A stretch of DNA of 64,000 bases from an uncultured Spartobacteria bacterium (GCA_903919125.1 CAIXGS010000014.1:1-64000); one strand, 5' to 3'. Shown: positions 8,184 through 16,807, counted from the stretch's first letter. A program made the numbers and translations. Notes: generated by a model not told the origin, from the letters alone.

Positions 8184-8603
8184 TTATTGCTCGTTCTCGT
8201 GATTTGCGGCCGGGGCTTGGACGAAATTGTTCCACTCCGGTTGGTGGCGAGTGATTAACGCCTGCTCAATCGCCTCCACGGCGTTAAGCTCGAGTCCTTC
8301 GTGATGAAGAACCAGGTTGGTTTCTTTGGCGTACACTTCGACCGACATCCCGCTTTTTAGAGAGGTTTGAATTCCGTCCCTCACTGTCTTCATCACGTCG
8401 TTTCTGTGATAATTGAGGGGACGACTATATCCTTGAATGGTCTTTCCAAGGTATTTGCATATTCCGTCGCAAAAAATCCCGTAAACCAGAGGCTTTCTCA
8501 TGGTAACAGTGACTGAAGATGAGCGGTTGACCGTTCCATCAGGCTGGAGGTGGTACGCGCCAATTTTCTGAAACCCGTGCTGTGTTTGGAATGTAGTGAT
8601 CAT
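8184..8603 (-). CDS. GIY-YIG nuclease-like protein
   Basis: This 139-residue protein (from the ATG at 8603; an in-frame ATG at 8624 is possible) has a GIY-YIG-type core. YGIF lies at residues 41-44, YLG at 51-53 and an arginine at 61, with a late glutamate (Glu113) in the segment EAIEQALITRHQPEWN, which is typical of the metal-binding part of the fold. GIY-YIG enzymes cut DNA in homing, repair, restriction and phage defence. Divergence of the first motif (YGIF for GIY) makes activity uncertain. It is the probable first gene of the reverse-strand set that includes the Cys/His miniprotein and the kinase. Confidence 0.6.
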   Translation of the reverse strand: MITTFQTQHGFQKIGAYHLQPDGTVNRSSSVTVTMRKPLVYGIFCDGICKYLGKTIQGYSRPLNYHRNDVMKTVRDGIQTSLKSGMSVEVYAKETNLVLHHEGLELNAVEAIEQALITRHQPEWNNFVQAPAANHENEQ

Positions 8604-8638
8604 TGTTTGTATTGCTCCCTCCATTATTGCTCACGGGG

Positions 8639-8657
8639 CCCTACCTTTCAGGGAGGG
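8639..8657. promoter_or_regulatory. Interrupted dyad of the CCCTCCCT/AGGTAGGG type
   Basis: CCCTACCT and AGGGAGGG are separated by TTC, in the space between two divergent genes (starts at 8603 and 8767). A related dyad occurs at 18891-18910 and a related half at 11439. An operator for a regional regulator is an inference. Confidence 0.35.
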
Positions 8658-8766
8658 GCGTCTGCTTTTTGTTCGTGGCCCTTGGGGGCGGTTTCCTAAC
8701 TAATACGCATCAGCCGTGTTAAGTTTCAATTTGCCTCGAGCTAATTTTTTGATAAGCAAACACATT

Positions 8767-9261
8767 ATGCCTGAGCCCGAAATTCATATTTCTGACCGTT
8801 GCACTGACAATCGCCACCCTAAATTGGTGTTTGAAAATCATGCCCGCGGTTGGAGGAAGTTAATTTTGTGTAAATGGGAATGCCCCGCAATTGAAGGTGA
8901 TCGGCCGCGTAATTTGTGTCTGATCACGACCGAAAATAATAATCAGCAAGATGCTGGCTGGCTCTCATTTACGAATCAAGGAGTGCAATACATGCAGGCT
9001 ATTGGCGTGAAATTTCCTACCGAAAGCTGGACGCCGTGTCCGGTGTACGGGAAGGGGCATCGCGAGCATGGAAACACGATCGGACCAGGGACTGCATATA
9101 ATATTGGCTTCCGGTTTGATACGCCGGAGAGAGCCCTGGAGTGGCTTTTGGATCTGTTTCATCTGAGGGGAAAGACTGTTTGCAAGTGCGTTCACAGCGA
9201 TCCATGGCCGTCAAACTTGGATGCAATTTTGGATTCTAAACGCGTGGGTCAATGCTCTTGA
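8767..9261 (+). CDS. Hypothetical protein
   Basis: This 164-residue protein from the ATG at 8767 belongs to no family that I recognise. It is rich in Cys and Trp (LCKWEC, KCVHSDPW), lacks a signal peptide or membrane segment, and has a central stretch, GNTIGPGTAYNIGF, that may be a structured loop. The start codon follows AAGCAAACACATT without a Shine-Dalgarno sequence, like several other accessory genes here. It is divergent from the GIY-YIG gene and may share its control region. Confidence 0.5.
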   Translation: MPEPEIHISDRCTDNRHPKLVFENHARGWRKLILCKWECPAIEGDRPRNLCLITTENNNQQDAGWLSFTNQGVQYMQAIGVKFPTESWTPCPVYGKGHREHGNTIGPGTAYNIGFRFDTPERALEWLLDLFHLRGKTVCKCVHSDPWPSNLDAILDSKRVGQCS

Positions 9262-9549
9262 GGCCTTGCGCTTTGTTGAGGCGGGAGCCAATGAATTAGT
9301 GCGGCCACTAGCGGAGTATTCCTGCCTGCTGGGGCATCGCCCCGCCTCCAGAGCGCATAATGAAGCGGGTTCAACTTGTCCTTCTCACTGGCGTCTTGAT
9401 AGCGGCTTGCCACGTCTTTGACCATTTTTGCAGTCAAAGCGAATGGCTTCTCATCCTCTGTAATGATGGAAATCTGAGTTTCCGTTTTCTGAACAAAGAA
9501 TACAGACTTTCGGCAAAGGGTATCAATCGTCTTTCATCAGAAAATGCCG
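9262..9549. other. Gap without a supported gene
   Basis: The stretch lies between two converging genes. A 62-codon frame on the reverse strand (9249-9437) contains the protein-like phrase KLNPLHYALWRRG, which may be a gene remnant, but I can neither identify it nor support it as a gene. Confidence 0.4.
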
Positions 9550-10404
9550 CTATTCCATAAATGCCCGCACCGTGTCCAGATGAAGCTCGGCGACTTCCTC
9601 GAGACTCAATGGGTCGGTGTAGCCTCCAGCGGGGGCAAAAATCACTGGCACCTTTTTTTCGGCGCACCATTTGGCAACCATCCGATCCCGCTTGGCCAGC
9701 ATAAGAGCGGTTATGCCCTCGATTCCGCCCGCGCTTTCGTGCGGGTCCATCCCTGCGTAGTAGATGAGAAAATCGACCGGCTCCATTCGTTTTAGGGCCC
9801 GACGAACGGCAGCAAGATAGCGCGACGCATCGGTCACTTCGGCCCGGTGATGTCTACGCGGTTCCGAGGGAATCCAGTCGTCGAGATCCGACACGCTGAC
9901 GTCTGCGAGATGCACGTTCGGGTTTGCTCCCAAAATGGCAAATGTGCCGCCGCCGAAATGAGCGTCTAAATCTAGTATACCCACGGTGCGGACGTGTTCC
10001 AGCGCGACCAGGGCGGCCAAAGCGATGCCGTTGATTGTGCAAAGGGCAAATCCCCTGTTGCGCTTGGCGTGATGCTGGCCGCTCGATAAGCAGCCCGCCT
10101 TTCCAGAACGCAACGCTTCCAAAACCGCGTCTCGCATTGCCCCAGTGGAGAAAAGAATGCTATCCAGCAATTCCGGAGACCAAGGGCCAGCCGCCAGTCG
10201 CCCAATGGAGCCTGAAAGGACGCTCTGAATATAGTCGGGATCGTGAATGCGTAGCAACTCATCGTGGGTCACGGGCGCTGGGGCAACGAGCTCAACTCCG
10301 GGGACGCGGCCCTCTTGGAGGAAGCGGGCGATCACACGCGACTTGCTCACGGTTTCAAGCTCCGAGTCTATCGCAAACTCTTTGCAGTAAAATATCTTCA
10401 TCAA
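9550..10404 (-). CDS. Histone deacetylase / acetylpolyamine amidohydrolase family protein
   Basis: This 284-residue protein is a member of the arginase-fold deacetylase superfamily, which removes acetyl groups from lysine or polyamines using a metal ion. The active-site elements are present: the His pair at 111-112 (SGQHHA), the metal ligands D-x-H at 147-149 (DLDAHFG), a third ligand Asp220 in YYAGMDPHE, and the GGY motif with Tyr262. The N-terminal segment THDELLRIHDPDYI is also typical. Bacterial members act in acetoin use, polyamine deacetylation and secondary metabolism. Here the gene follows the vWA gene on the same strand, with a hairpin between them, so it may be expressed separately. 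The substrate cannot be told. Confidence 0.85.
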   Translation of the reverse strand: MMKIFYCKEFAIDSELETVSKSRVIARFLQEGRVPGVELVAPAPVTHDELLRIHDPDYIQSVLSGSIGRLAAGPWSPELLDSILFSTGAMRDAVLEALRSGKAGCLSSGQHHAKRNRGFALCTINGIALAALVALEHVRTVGILDLDAHFGGGTFAILGANPNVHLADVSVSDLDDWIPSEPRRHHRAEVTDASRYLAAVRRALKRMEPVDFLIYYAGMDPHESAGGIEGITALMLAKRDRMVAKWCAEKKVPVIFAPAGGYTDPLSLEEVAELHLDTVRAFME

Positions 10405-10467
10405 AAATATCCCAAAAATATAGGCGAAGGAGTTGCCTCACCTAGGCATTCCAAACTCAATGACCGA

Positions 10468-10499
10468 CGGCCCCCAGAGCCTGCACCGGCTGGGGGCCG
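10468..10499 (-). terminator. Strong hairpin after the vWA gene
   Basis: A perfect 10-bp stem, CGGCCCCCAG/CTGGGGGCCG, encloses a 12-base loop and starts 18 bases after the vWA stop codon. There is no T-run on the reverse strand, so it may be a factor-dependent terminator or processing site. Confidence 0.5.
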
Positions 10500-10516
10500 A
10501 CGACCATTTCTTCCGC

Positions 10517-11194
10517 CTACAATTCCGTTCTTCTCTTGCGGGCCTCGGTTTCGTCGGCGACGAGCTCACTCATGGAGGCTGCGGCATCGTCCGTCTCGAC
10601 GCCGATTGAACTCATCCGCATTGCTGTCACCTTACGGCTCATGGCTTTTTTGGCGGAGGAAATTCCAACGGCCGAAAATTCCATATTGCTGCTGTTTCGC
10701 GTATCCATCCTCATGTTGGAGGCTGTCGCGATGGCGTCCTGGTTGGCTCCCAAGAAAATGAATTCCCAAGAGTAAACTTTTTGTTGGTGTTGAATGGAGC
10801 TCGAGACGTCTGTCCAGGTGAAATGACGGGACGAGTTTTCCTCGCCGTCGGTGAACACGACCACGATCACTTTACCCGGGCGCGCCTCATCGGGAGTTGC
10901 TGCGAGCTTGCGCCCCAGAGCGTTGATTGTCTCCCCAATGGCGTCGAGAAGGGCGGTTGCTCCCTCGGGAATGTACGTCTGATTGTTGAGTTCAGGCGCC
11001 TCGGAAATTGGGGTAGCGGTTTCTGGAATCGTGCAGTCAGTGGAAAATAAAACCAGCGAGAGGTTGGCCTGCCCGGGTAACGTCTTTTGCTGTTGCAGGA
11101 AGTCGTTATAGCCAGCAATAGCTGCCTGCCGGTGTCTGCCCATTGATCCGGAGCGGTCCAAAATGTAGGCGATTTCTGTCAGTGATTTATTCAT
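10517..11194 (-). CDS. vWA-domain protein
   Basis: This 225-residue protein consists mainly of one von Willebrand A domain. The metal site is complete: DRSGS (Asp13, Ser15, Ser17), Thr80 in GATAL and Asp116 in FTDGEEN. It resembles stand-alone cytosolic vWA proteins of the TerY type that organise protein complexes in stress and conflict systems. The last 45 residues are charged and probably disordered. It is divergent from the NADAR genes, with 523 bp between them that include the long direct repeat. A regulatory or scaffold role is expected; partners are unknown. Confidence 0.85.
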   Translation of the reverse strand: MNKSLTEIAYILDRSGSMGRHRQAAIAGYNDFLQQQKTLPGQANLSLVLFSTDCTIPETATPISEAPELNNQTYIPEGATALLDAIGETINALGRKLAATPDEARPGKVIVVVFTDGEENSSRHFTWTDVSSSIQHQQKVYSWEFIFLGANQDAIATASNMRMDTRNSSNMEFSAVGISSAKKAMSRKVTAMRMSSIGVETDDAAASMSELVADETEARKRRTEL

Positions 11195-11438
11195 GGTCGG
11201 TGGGTTGTGGGTAGGTTGTGAATGGGTCCACAGCCATTATTGCACACTCTTCCGACGCAACTGGGGCAACTCACCATATCCGCATGAGTGCATCCGAAAA
11301 GTCGGCGCCTTGATCGGGCCCAGTGTCACCGCACCGTGGAACCCTCATTCGTCTGCCGCTCGACGTTGCGTCCAAGACCGCGAATTTGCCCTAAGCACTG
11401 GCCACGCTACTACGCATTTAGGGGCTTTTTATGGCAGT

Positions 11439-11460
11439 CCCTCCCCTCAAAAGGAGCCCC
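11439..11460. promoter_or_regulatory. CCCTCCCCTCAAAAGG motif
   Basis: CCCTCCCCT-CAAA-AGGAG lies in the divergent region between the vWA gene and the NADAR genes, at the left edge of long direct repeat copy 2. The same left half occurs inverted at 17426-17438 and nearly intact at 18891-18910. An operator function is inferred only. Confidence 0.35.
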
Positions 11461-11603
11461 CTTCAGCCTATAATGTAAGGCTCAACACATGAGCTTTGTG
11501 GGTGGGGAGGTGTTGTAATGATTTGGAAAAAGGGGAGTGAAAATAAGGGGGTGTCTTATGACATCTCACGTTTTTTCGCGCCTTGATTTAGAGGTTTTAA
11601 GGT
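11446..11603. repeat. Long direct repeat, copy 2
   Basis: This copy matches 1-159 (see there) and ends about 115 bp before the ATG of the first NADAR gene. The remaining part of the 11195-11717 gap holds GGGGAGGTG tandem repeats (about 11610-11640) and no supported gene. Confidence 0.75.
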
Positions 11604-11717
11604 GTGGAGGAGAGGTGGGGAGGTGGGGAGGTGGGGAGGTAAAGATCCAGAGAGTGAGCCCTGAGGGATCAAAAGAGTCAGTTAAGTTGAAACCAAAGAA
11701 TGAAAGGAAACAATAGT

Positions 11718-12251
11718 ATGAAAAATAGACAATTGCATAATGTTCATAGGTTTGTAAACGTGATTGCCTTCACGAAAGTGGGGTTGCCTTATGGCTGGCT
11801 TGGGAACATGGCGGCCTTTCCGCTCGTGCATGACGGGCAAAAGTATCTGACCTCCGAGGCCTTATTTCAGTGTCTGCGTTATGAGGGATTTCCAGAGGTT
11901 CAGAAGCAGATCCGTGACTGCCCTTCGCCGATGGGAGCCAAAATGCAGGCAAAGAAGTACAAGCACCTGATTTCCTCTACCGTGGAAATGATGGGAGAGG
12001 AGGACATCCAACGTATGCTCCTGTGTTTGCGCTTGAAGTTGGTGACTTATCGAAGTTTGCAGGCGGCGCTCATCGCTACGGGAGAGAAGGTGATCATCGA
12101 GGACGTCGGCGCAAGAGCGTCAAAGTCTGGAATGTTTTGGGGAGCCAAGTGGGACGATTCCCTGGGCCAGTGGGTAGGACAAAACGTGCTTGGCTCACTT
12201 TGGATGCAAATCCGTGAAGAGCTAGCGGAGCAAAACCAAGTGGCAGCCTAA
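11718..12251 (+). CDS. NADAR-family protein 1
   Basis: This 177-residue protein has the NADAR/YbiA-like (DUF1768) pattern: a Y-x-W-L-G-N-M start, the FPLVHDGxxYLTSEALFQCLRY segment and a C-terminal FWGAKWD..WVGQNVLGSLWMQIRE block. NADAR proteins bind or hydrolyse NAD-derived and ADP-ribosylated compounds; some reverse guanine ADP-ribosylation of DNA in DarT-type systems, and YbiA acts in riboflavin biosynthesis damage control. The ATG at 11718 is preferred over the one at 11700 because GAAAGGA precedes it at good spacing. The second NADAR gene follows after 94 bp on the same strand, suggesting an operon. The substrate is unknown. Confidence 0.8.
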   Translation: MKNRQLHNVHRFVNVIAFTKVGLPYGWLGNMAAFPLVHDGQKYLTSEALFQCLRYEGFPEVQKQIRDCPSPMGAKMQAKKYKHLISSTVEMMGEEDIQRMLLCLRLKLVTYRSLQAALIATGEKVIIEDVGARASKSGMFWGAKWDDSLGQWVGQNVLGSLWMQIREELAEQNQVAA

Positions 12252-12345
12252 TCTGCCTAGGATTTAGTGTGCATTTGAAGGGGTAGGGTAGGGGAGGAAG
12301 TGGATTTGGTGTTATTAAAAATTAAAAAACAAATAGTATATATTT

Positions 12346-12993
12346 ATGATATCAAAAGTACAGAATGCCGAACTTGATCTGGAAATGTTATTGCGCGAAG
12401 AAGCGGTTCTTAAACAGGATGTGGCATGGTTCGCCACTAATAAAAATCAAAGATGGAGTCTTCACAATTTCGCCGCTGGTTCCATTGAATGGAAAGGTGA
12501 AATATGGAATTCGTCTGAAACCCTTTATCAAGCTTGTAAATATGGAACGCACGTGGAATGCGTTCCCGCTGGCAAAGAGGAGGATCAAGGATATGAGCCA
12601 AATGTCCGAAAGCGTATATTTCAACAGAACGGTGGTAGGCCTGCAAAGTGGACGCAGAAGTGTGCCCAAAAAGCCGGCTTTGTCAGAGAAGACTGGCTGC
12701 GTGACGGGGTATTGATGTGTATTCACGCAATGAATTGGGCGATCGAGATGAAATTCTATTCATCAATGAATCAGGAATCCCAATTCGCAAATGATGTAAT
12801 GAACCCCACCTGGGCGCATTTGCCTTTCTATGAATTTTCCAGTAAGGACGCCTATTGGGGAACCATTCAAAGACCCGATGGAGTCTGGCGAGGCAAAAAT
12901 GTAGTGGGCAAGCTGATCGACGGCGTCAGATCAAGAGCTGACGCTATTATGGAGGGACGTTTTAGTTACCCGGAAGGATTACTGTTGCCGTGA
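12346..12993 (+). CDS. NADAR-family protein 2 (divergent)
   Basis: This 215-residue protein shares the NADAR layout with its upstream neighbour: SLHNFAAG..W.G..W.SSETLYQACKYG near residue 45, and a C-terminal AYWGTIQRPDGVWRGKNVVGKLIDGVR. The family-typical glutamate/glutamine pair (SSETLYQ) is kept. Between these blocks it carries a different insert (residues 70-110) with KEEDQGYEPNVRKRIF, so it is not a simple duplicate. The upstream 40 bases are A/T-rich and lack a Shine-Dalgarno sequence. Two unlike NADAR proteins side by side suggest two substrates or a heteromer, which is an inference. Confidence 0.7.
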   Translation: MISKVQNAELDLEMLLREEAVLKQDVAWFATNKNQRWSLHNFAAGSIEWKGEIWNSSETLYQACKYGTHVECVPAGKEEDQGYEPNVRKRIFQQNGGRPAKWTQKCAQKAGFVREDWLRDGVLMCIHAMNWAIEMKFYSSMNQESQFANDVMNPTWAHLPFYEFSSKDAYWGTIQRPDGVWRGKNVVGKLIDGVRSRADAIMEGRFSYPEGLLLP

Positions 12994-13076
12994 TAGGAAA
13001 CCATTAAACCTTGATGTGAACTTTAAGCGCGACTGACACCAAACCTTCATTCTAAAACCTTACAGATTTTAATGAG

Positions 13077-13232
13077 ATGAATAAGAAATTTTTAAGATGC
13101 CTGAGTAACCCTTTTGAAGTCCATTACGGACCTGAAAATCCCGTAAACTGGCGGATGATGGAATTTTACTCGCAAAACCAAAATCCAGAGCGTTTTTCAG
13201 AAGTGAAATTAGCGCATGAAGATATTGGCTAG
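13077..13232 (+). CDS. Small hypothetical protein
   Basis: A 51-codon frame starts at ATG 13077 in the gap between NADAR 2 and the WYL regulator. It has no homology that I recognise. The predicted product contains SNPFEVHYGPENPVNWRMM and is acidic near its end. It is kept because it fills an otherwise empty same-strand gap, but it could be chance. Confidence 0.3.
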   Translation: MNKKFLRCLSNPFEVHYGPENPVNWRMMEFYSQNQNPERFSEVKLAHEDIG

Positions 13233-13313
13233 CCACATGGCGCAATATTCGGCAAGCTGAAGGTCGCCCCGTTCTGTTAAAATCCAGAGAAAACCCTCTA
13301 CTTTCCTCACCCC

Positions 13314-14333
13314 ATGTCGAGTTACGCGATGCTTGCGAATGCGCTCAAAGTGCATGATTTGATTTTCAATTACAGGCGGGGTAAACTGACGAAGCCTGAT
13401 ATTGCGAAGAAACTCGAAATCTCTGAAAAGCAGGTCACCAAGGCCATCGATTTTCTGAAAGTGATGGGGTATCCGGCCCAGTATGACGAGGCCAACGAGC
13501 GGTGGCATTATGATTGGTCGCCGGAGAAACCGCTTACCATTCTCTCGAATCTTACCGATAAACTTCTTCCTCGTCTTAAGGAGTTTCCCGAATCTGAGTT
13601 TGCGGTTGTTTTAATGCTTCAACATGGGTTGCAGATGCTAAAAGGAACCCGTTTATATGGAGAGGCCAAGCAGTTTATCGATTTGCTGAACGACGATAAG
13701 TTAAGCATGCTCAGGGCTCAAGTAAGCAGCATGTTTACTTATCAAAGGCGGCCCGCACAGTTAATCGATAGTGAATGTTTCGCGGACGTAGCATGCGCTA
13801 TTTATGAGCGACAACAAATCACGTTCATGTACCAGAAGCCCGAGGATAGCAAACCTGCGGCGCGCACCGTTGACCCGCACCACCTCGTTTACAGCGATGA
13901 GATATGGCAATTAATGGGATGGGACCAAATGCGGAACGCCGTACGCACCTTCTCACTCACTCGGATGCAACGGGTGAGGCGGACAGGTGTCCAGTGTAAC
14001 CCAATGCGGATGGGGCGAGCCGTTATCGCCGAACAGTTGGAGCATGCTTTTAAGATGATTGGCAAAGGAGGCAAGGAGCCTCCGCACAAAGTCCGACTGC
14101 GCTTTGATCCTTATGCGTCCGCGATGGTTCGCGAAAAGCTCTGGCATACCTCCCAGGAGATTACCCCGTATCCGGACGGTGGGAGCGAGGTGAGGTTTGA
14201 GGTCGCCTCTCTGACGGAAATGGAACGCTGGGTGATGAGCTGGTGCAACCACTGTGAAGTGCTCGAACCGCCGGAGTTAGTCGAACGGGTACGCCAGAGT
14301 GCGCTTGCTGTTCTGGCAAAATATCAGGCTTAA
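13314..14333 (+). CDS. WYL-domain transcriptional regulator
   Basis: This 339-residue protein has an N-terminal winged helix (about 5-65, KLTKPDIAKKLEISEKQVTKAIDFL) and a central WYL-type ligand-binding domain (about 160-230; AIYERQQITFMYQ, TVDPHHLVYSDEIWQLMGW, FSLTRMQRVRRTG), followed by a WCX-like C-terminal part. WYL regulators bind nucleotides or nucleic acid and often control defence loci such as CBASS, BREX and CRISPR. It follows the NADAR genes on the same strand. A role in controlling the accessory cluster is inferred; its operator may be the repeated CCCTCCC motif, which is untested. Confidence 0.85.
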   Translation: MSSYAMLANALKVHDLIFNYRRGKLTKPDIAKKLEISEKQVTKAIDFLKVMGYPAQYDEANERWHYDWSPEKPLTILSNLTDKLLPRLKEFPESEFAVVLMLQHGLQMLKGTRLYGEAKQFIDLLNDDKLSMLRAQVSSMFTYQRRPAQLIDSECFADVACAIYERQQITFMYQKPEDSKPAARTVDPHHLVYSDEIWQLMGWDQMRNAVRTFSLTRMQRVRRTGVQCNPMRMGRAVIAEQLEHAFKMIGKGGKEPPHKVRLRFDPYASAMVREKLWHTSQEITPYPDGGSEVRFEVASLTEMERWVMSWCNHCEVLEPPELVERVRQSALAVLAKYQA

Positions 14334-14390
14334 CTTTCTGACAACTTGAGAGGTGACTCGCTGCGCAAGTTGGCTGCGCGAGGTGCCCGT

Positions 14391-15479
14391 TTAAAGAGGG
14401 AGCCGGAGTTGCTTCGGTTGCACGTTCTCTACAGGAACTAACATCGATGCGCCGACTCCCAACAAGCGCAACGGCCTAGTGACCAGTCTGTGCGTCGCCA
14501 GTAAGTGACAGGCAAGCCGATAGATGTCGCGCGGTGTGTGGATGGGTTCCTCCAGTTTGATCTGGCGGGTCAATGTTTTGAAGTCGCTGTATCGCACCTT
14601 TACTTGAAGGGTCAAAGCGCCCGACTTATGCGCTTCCAGACTGTGCGCGACATCCGTCGCCATCTCGGCGAGGGCGCTCCGCAGAATAGGTCGGTCCTCT
14701 GTGTCCACGAGGAATGTGTTCTCAGCGCTGACGCTTTTGCGTTCGCGGGAGGTGTCCACAGGGCGTGCATCAACGCCGAAAGCACGCTGGCGGAGGGTGT
14801 CAGCCCAAGAGCCGACGATGGGTTCCAGAGCGAGCGCGGTGTTTTGGATGTCGCCGATAGTGTGGAGTCCTTTTGCCTCCAAGGCGTCCGCCGTAACGGG
14901 CCCTACGCCGTGAATGCTGCGCACGGAAAGTGGTTTGAGGAATGCGACTTTCTCACTCTCACGGATGAGCGTCAGGCCGTTTGGTTTCTGGAAATCGCTC
15001 CCAAGCTTGGCCAGGAATTTGTTCGCAGCCACCCCGATGCTCGCGCTCAGGCCGCGTTCGGCCAGGATACGGCGCTTGATCTCTCGAGCAAGGGGTAGAG
15101 CGGATTCTAGGGCGGTGTCAGGGGCCGATTTTTCATCAATAATCGCGCTCATATCGAGGTAGGCCTCGTCCACAGAGACGCGTTCCACCTGCGGCGTGAA
15201 TTCCTCGAAAATCCTCATGATTTGCTCGGACTCGGCACGGTACACGTCCATGCGGGGGCGAACGAATATGCCTTGGGGGCAGAGCCGGTGGGCGGTTCGG
15301 GAGGGCATTGCGGAGCGCACCTTGAATTTGCGCGCTTCGTAGCTAGCAGCGCAGACGACGCCTCTCTGATCCGGGGGCGCTCCGACAATGAGCGGCTTGC
15401 CGCGATAGTCCGGACAATCACGCTGCTCAATAGAGGCGAAAAACGCGTCCATATCGACATGGAAAATGGTGCGGAGCAT
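14391..15479 (-). CDS. dinB: DNA polymerase IV
   Basis: This is a complete 362-residue Y-family translesion polymerase that extends mismatched or damaged primer ends. Catalytic acids are visible at Asp9 (HVDMD) and at Asp104-Glu105 (SVDEAYLD). The helix-hairpin-helix segment SIHGVGPVTADALEAKGL sits near residue 190, and the little-finger domain follows. The last residues, QLRLPL, fit the QLxLxL form of the beta-clamp-binding motif. It is convergent with the WYL gene. A 47-bp piece covering its second catalytic motif recurs at 17269-17315. Confidence 0.96.
   Translation of the reverse strand: MLRTIFHVDMDAFFASIEQRDCPDYRGKPLIVGAPPDQRGVVCAASYEARKFKVRSAMPSRTAHRLCPQGIFVRPRMDVYRAESEQIMRIFEEFTPQVERVSVDEAYLDMSAIIDEKSAPDTALESALPLAREIKRRILAERGLSASIGVAANKFLAKLGSDFQKPNGLTLIRESEKVAFLKPLSVRSIHGVGPVTADALEAKGLHTIGDIQNTALALEPIVGSWADTLRQRAFGVDARPVDTSRERKSVSAENTFLVDTEDRPILRSALAEMATDVAHSLEAHKSGALTLQVKVRYSDFKTLTRQIKLEEPIHTPRDIYRLACHLLATHRLVTRPLRLLGVGASMLVPVENVQPKQLRLPL
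15121..15167. repeat. dinB segment duplicated at 17269-17315
   Basis: Of these 47 bp, the last 28 (15140-15167) are identical to 17288-17315 and the rest is similar. The stretch encodes the DEAYLDMSAI catalytic motif of DNA polymerase IV on the reverse strand. Confidence 0.8.
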
Positions 15480-16140
15480 TGGGTGGCTCTTTCAGTCCAA
15501 GGGCAATCCGGCGTTTCGGTGGCTGGAGATTGAAGCGATACCTTTGAAATGAGCTGATGGGCAAGCAAACTCTGTTAATGACCCAGTCGCCTTTACTTTG
15601 AAAATCACAAAACCCTCCTCAAACCATTGGACCGATGGAATAACGTCAGGTCGCCGAGACACCGGTGCTGTCGACGAAGCTTCCGATCATTTATGGGCCG
15701 TCCGCGGCGGGATTTTGCCCAGTCCTCAGGCGACTCCGTTCTGTGTGCTATACTAGTCGCGAGCTTGATCGCCTCGCAGTCTGCCTGGGAGCAATGAGTA
15801 GAATTTACAAGGCGCCTGCGTAACCGAGTCCCTTGTGCTTCCAGAATGGTCGTTTTACTTAGGGCGGTGGCATTCACTTGCTAATGTATCAGCTGAAGAG
15901 AGCGAGCATTGAATGAGAACGGCATTTCCTTTGCGTTAAGCAGGATCGCTCTCGCGTTAAAAACGTAGTCTCGGAAACCGAGAGGAGTAATCCCCATATC
16001 AGGCGTGTGAGGGAGAAGATCAATTGGGTGATCCTTTAGCGAAGAACCGCTAGGAAATGGCTACTCAATGAGCAGTAATGAGTCCCTAGAAGAAATCGAA
16101 TCATAAAAATTTATACAAAAAACAACGAACATCCACAAAT
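15480..16140. other. Gap without a supported gene
   Basis: No convincing coding frame, RNA or terminator is visible in these 661 bases between dinB and the next forward gene. A 90-codon reverse frame (15605-15877) looks like chance. The last 60 bases are A-rich and end in an A/C-rich leader before the ATG at 16141. Confidence 0.5.
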
Positions 16141-16788
16141 ATGTCATACCACAATACGTTCACACACGAAGTGCTTCGGAATACCGCAATGGAATTGAAA
16201 AGTAAAATATTCGGTTATCTTGATGTAAAATGTCTTGAAACGCTTAATTCCAGATTAAATGAATTAATTTCAAACATCTTTACCCGATTTAACAACAGTT
16301 CGGAACTTCGATTTGATTCTGGTGATATTTTAGTCTCTCATCAAACGATTGGCCGCGCCCCATGTGTGATCATCACCATGCCACCGCCGAAGGATATCAC
16401 TGGGGCGTACTTTGTCGCCATAGTCTCCCGAATTCCCGATACGGAGGTCGAATCGCGCGATCGAGTCGAGTCCTTGAGAGAACTCCCCGGATCACCCGTC
16501 GAAGAGTGCCCCATCAACTACTACACTCTGGAGCGAGGGTTAGCGCCTCGGGGCGAGGTCGCGACTAGATTTTGCGAATGGTCTGAAAAGGGCCACTACA
16601 ACTACTGTGAAGGCCCAACGCCAACTTGGGAGTGCTTCCTCCCGTTTCTTGAGGATGTCGTGGTAGCTCGCGCCATCGAGGAGGGCAGAACCGCGGTCGT
16701 GACCGAAAGCCAATTTCAATCTCCACCAAAAATATTAGATGCACAGCCTATGTTCAGAACTTTCTGGTCAGGCGAATTTCTCCAGTAA
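16141..16788 (+). CDS. Hypothetical protein, family A member 1
   Basis: This 215-residue protein has no family that I can name but is clearly homologous to the product of 18953-19519. The shared blocks, in order, are: x-C-V-I-I-T-M-P-P-P followed by AYFVAIVS, RELPG, INYYTLE, G-E-V-A-T-R-F-C, HYNYCEGPTP and FLPFLEDV. The N-terminal 70 residues, which differ more, are helical. Conserved Cys and aromatic residues suggest a compact binding fold. The A/C-rich leader has no Shine-Dalgarno sequence. It lies one gene upstream of a radical SAM gene, with the paralogue just downstream of that gene. Confidence 0.7.
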   Translation: MSYHNTFTHEVLRNTAMELKSKIFGYLDVKCLETLNSRLNELISNIFTRFNNSSELRFDSGDILVSHQTIGRAPCVIITMPPPKDITGAYFVAIVSRIPDTEVESRDRVESLRELPGSPVEECPINYYTLERGLAPRGEVATRFCEWSEKGHYNYCEGPTPTWECFLPFLEDVVVARAIEEGRTAVVTESQFQSPPKILDAQPMFRTFWSGEFLQ

Positions 16789-16807
16789 ACACACAAACCA
16801 AACTCAT

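Noticed and set aside
15605-15877. Reverse frame of 90 codons in the gap after dinB
   Set aside because: No family, no start context, and Arg/Ser-rich composition typical of chance frames.
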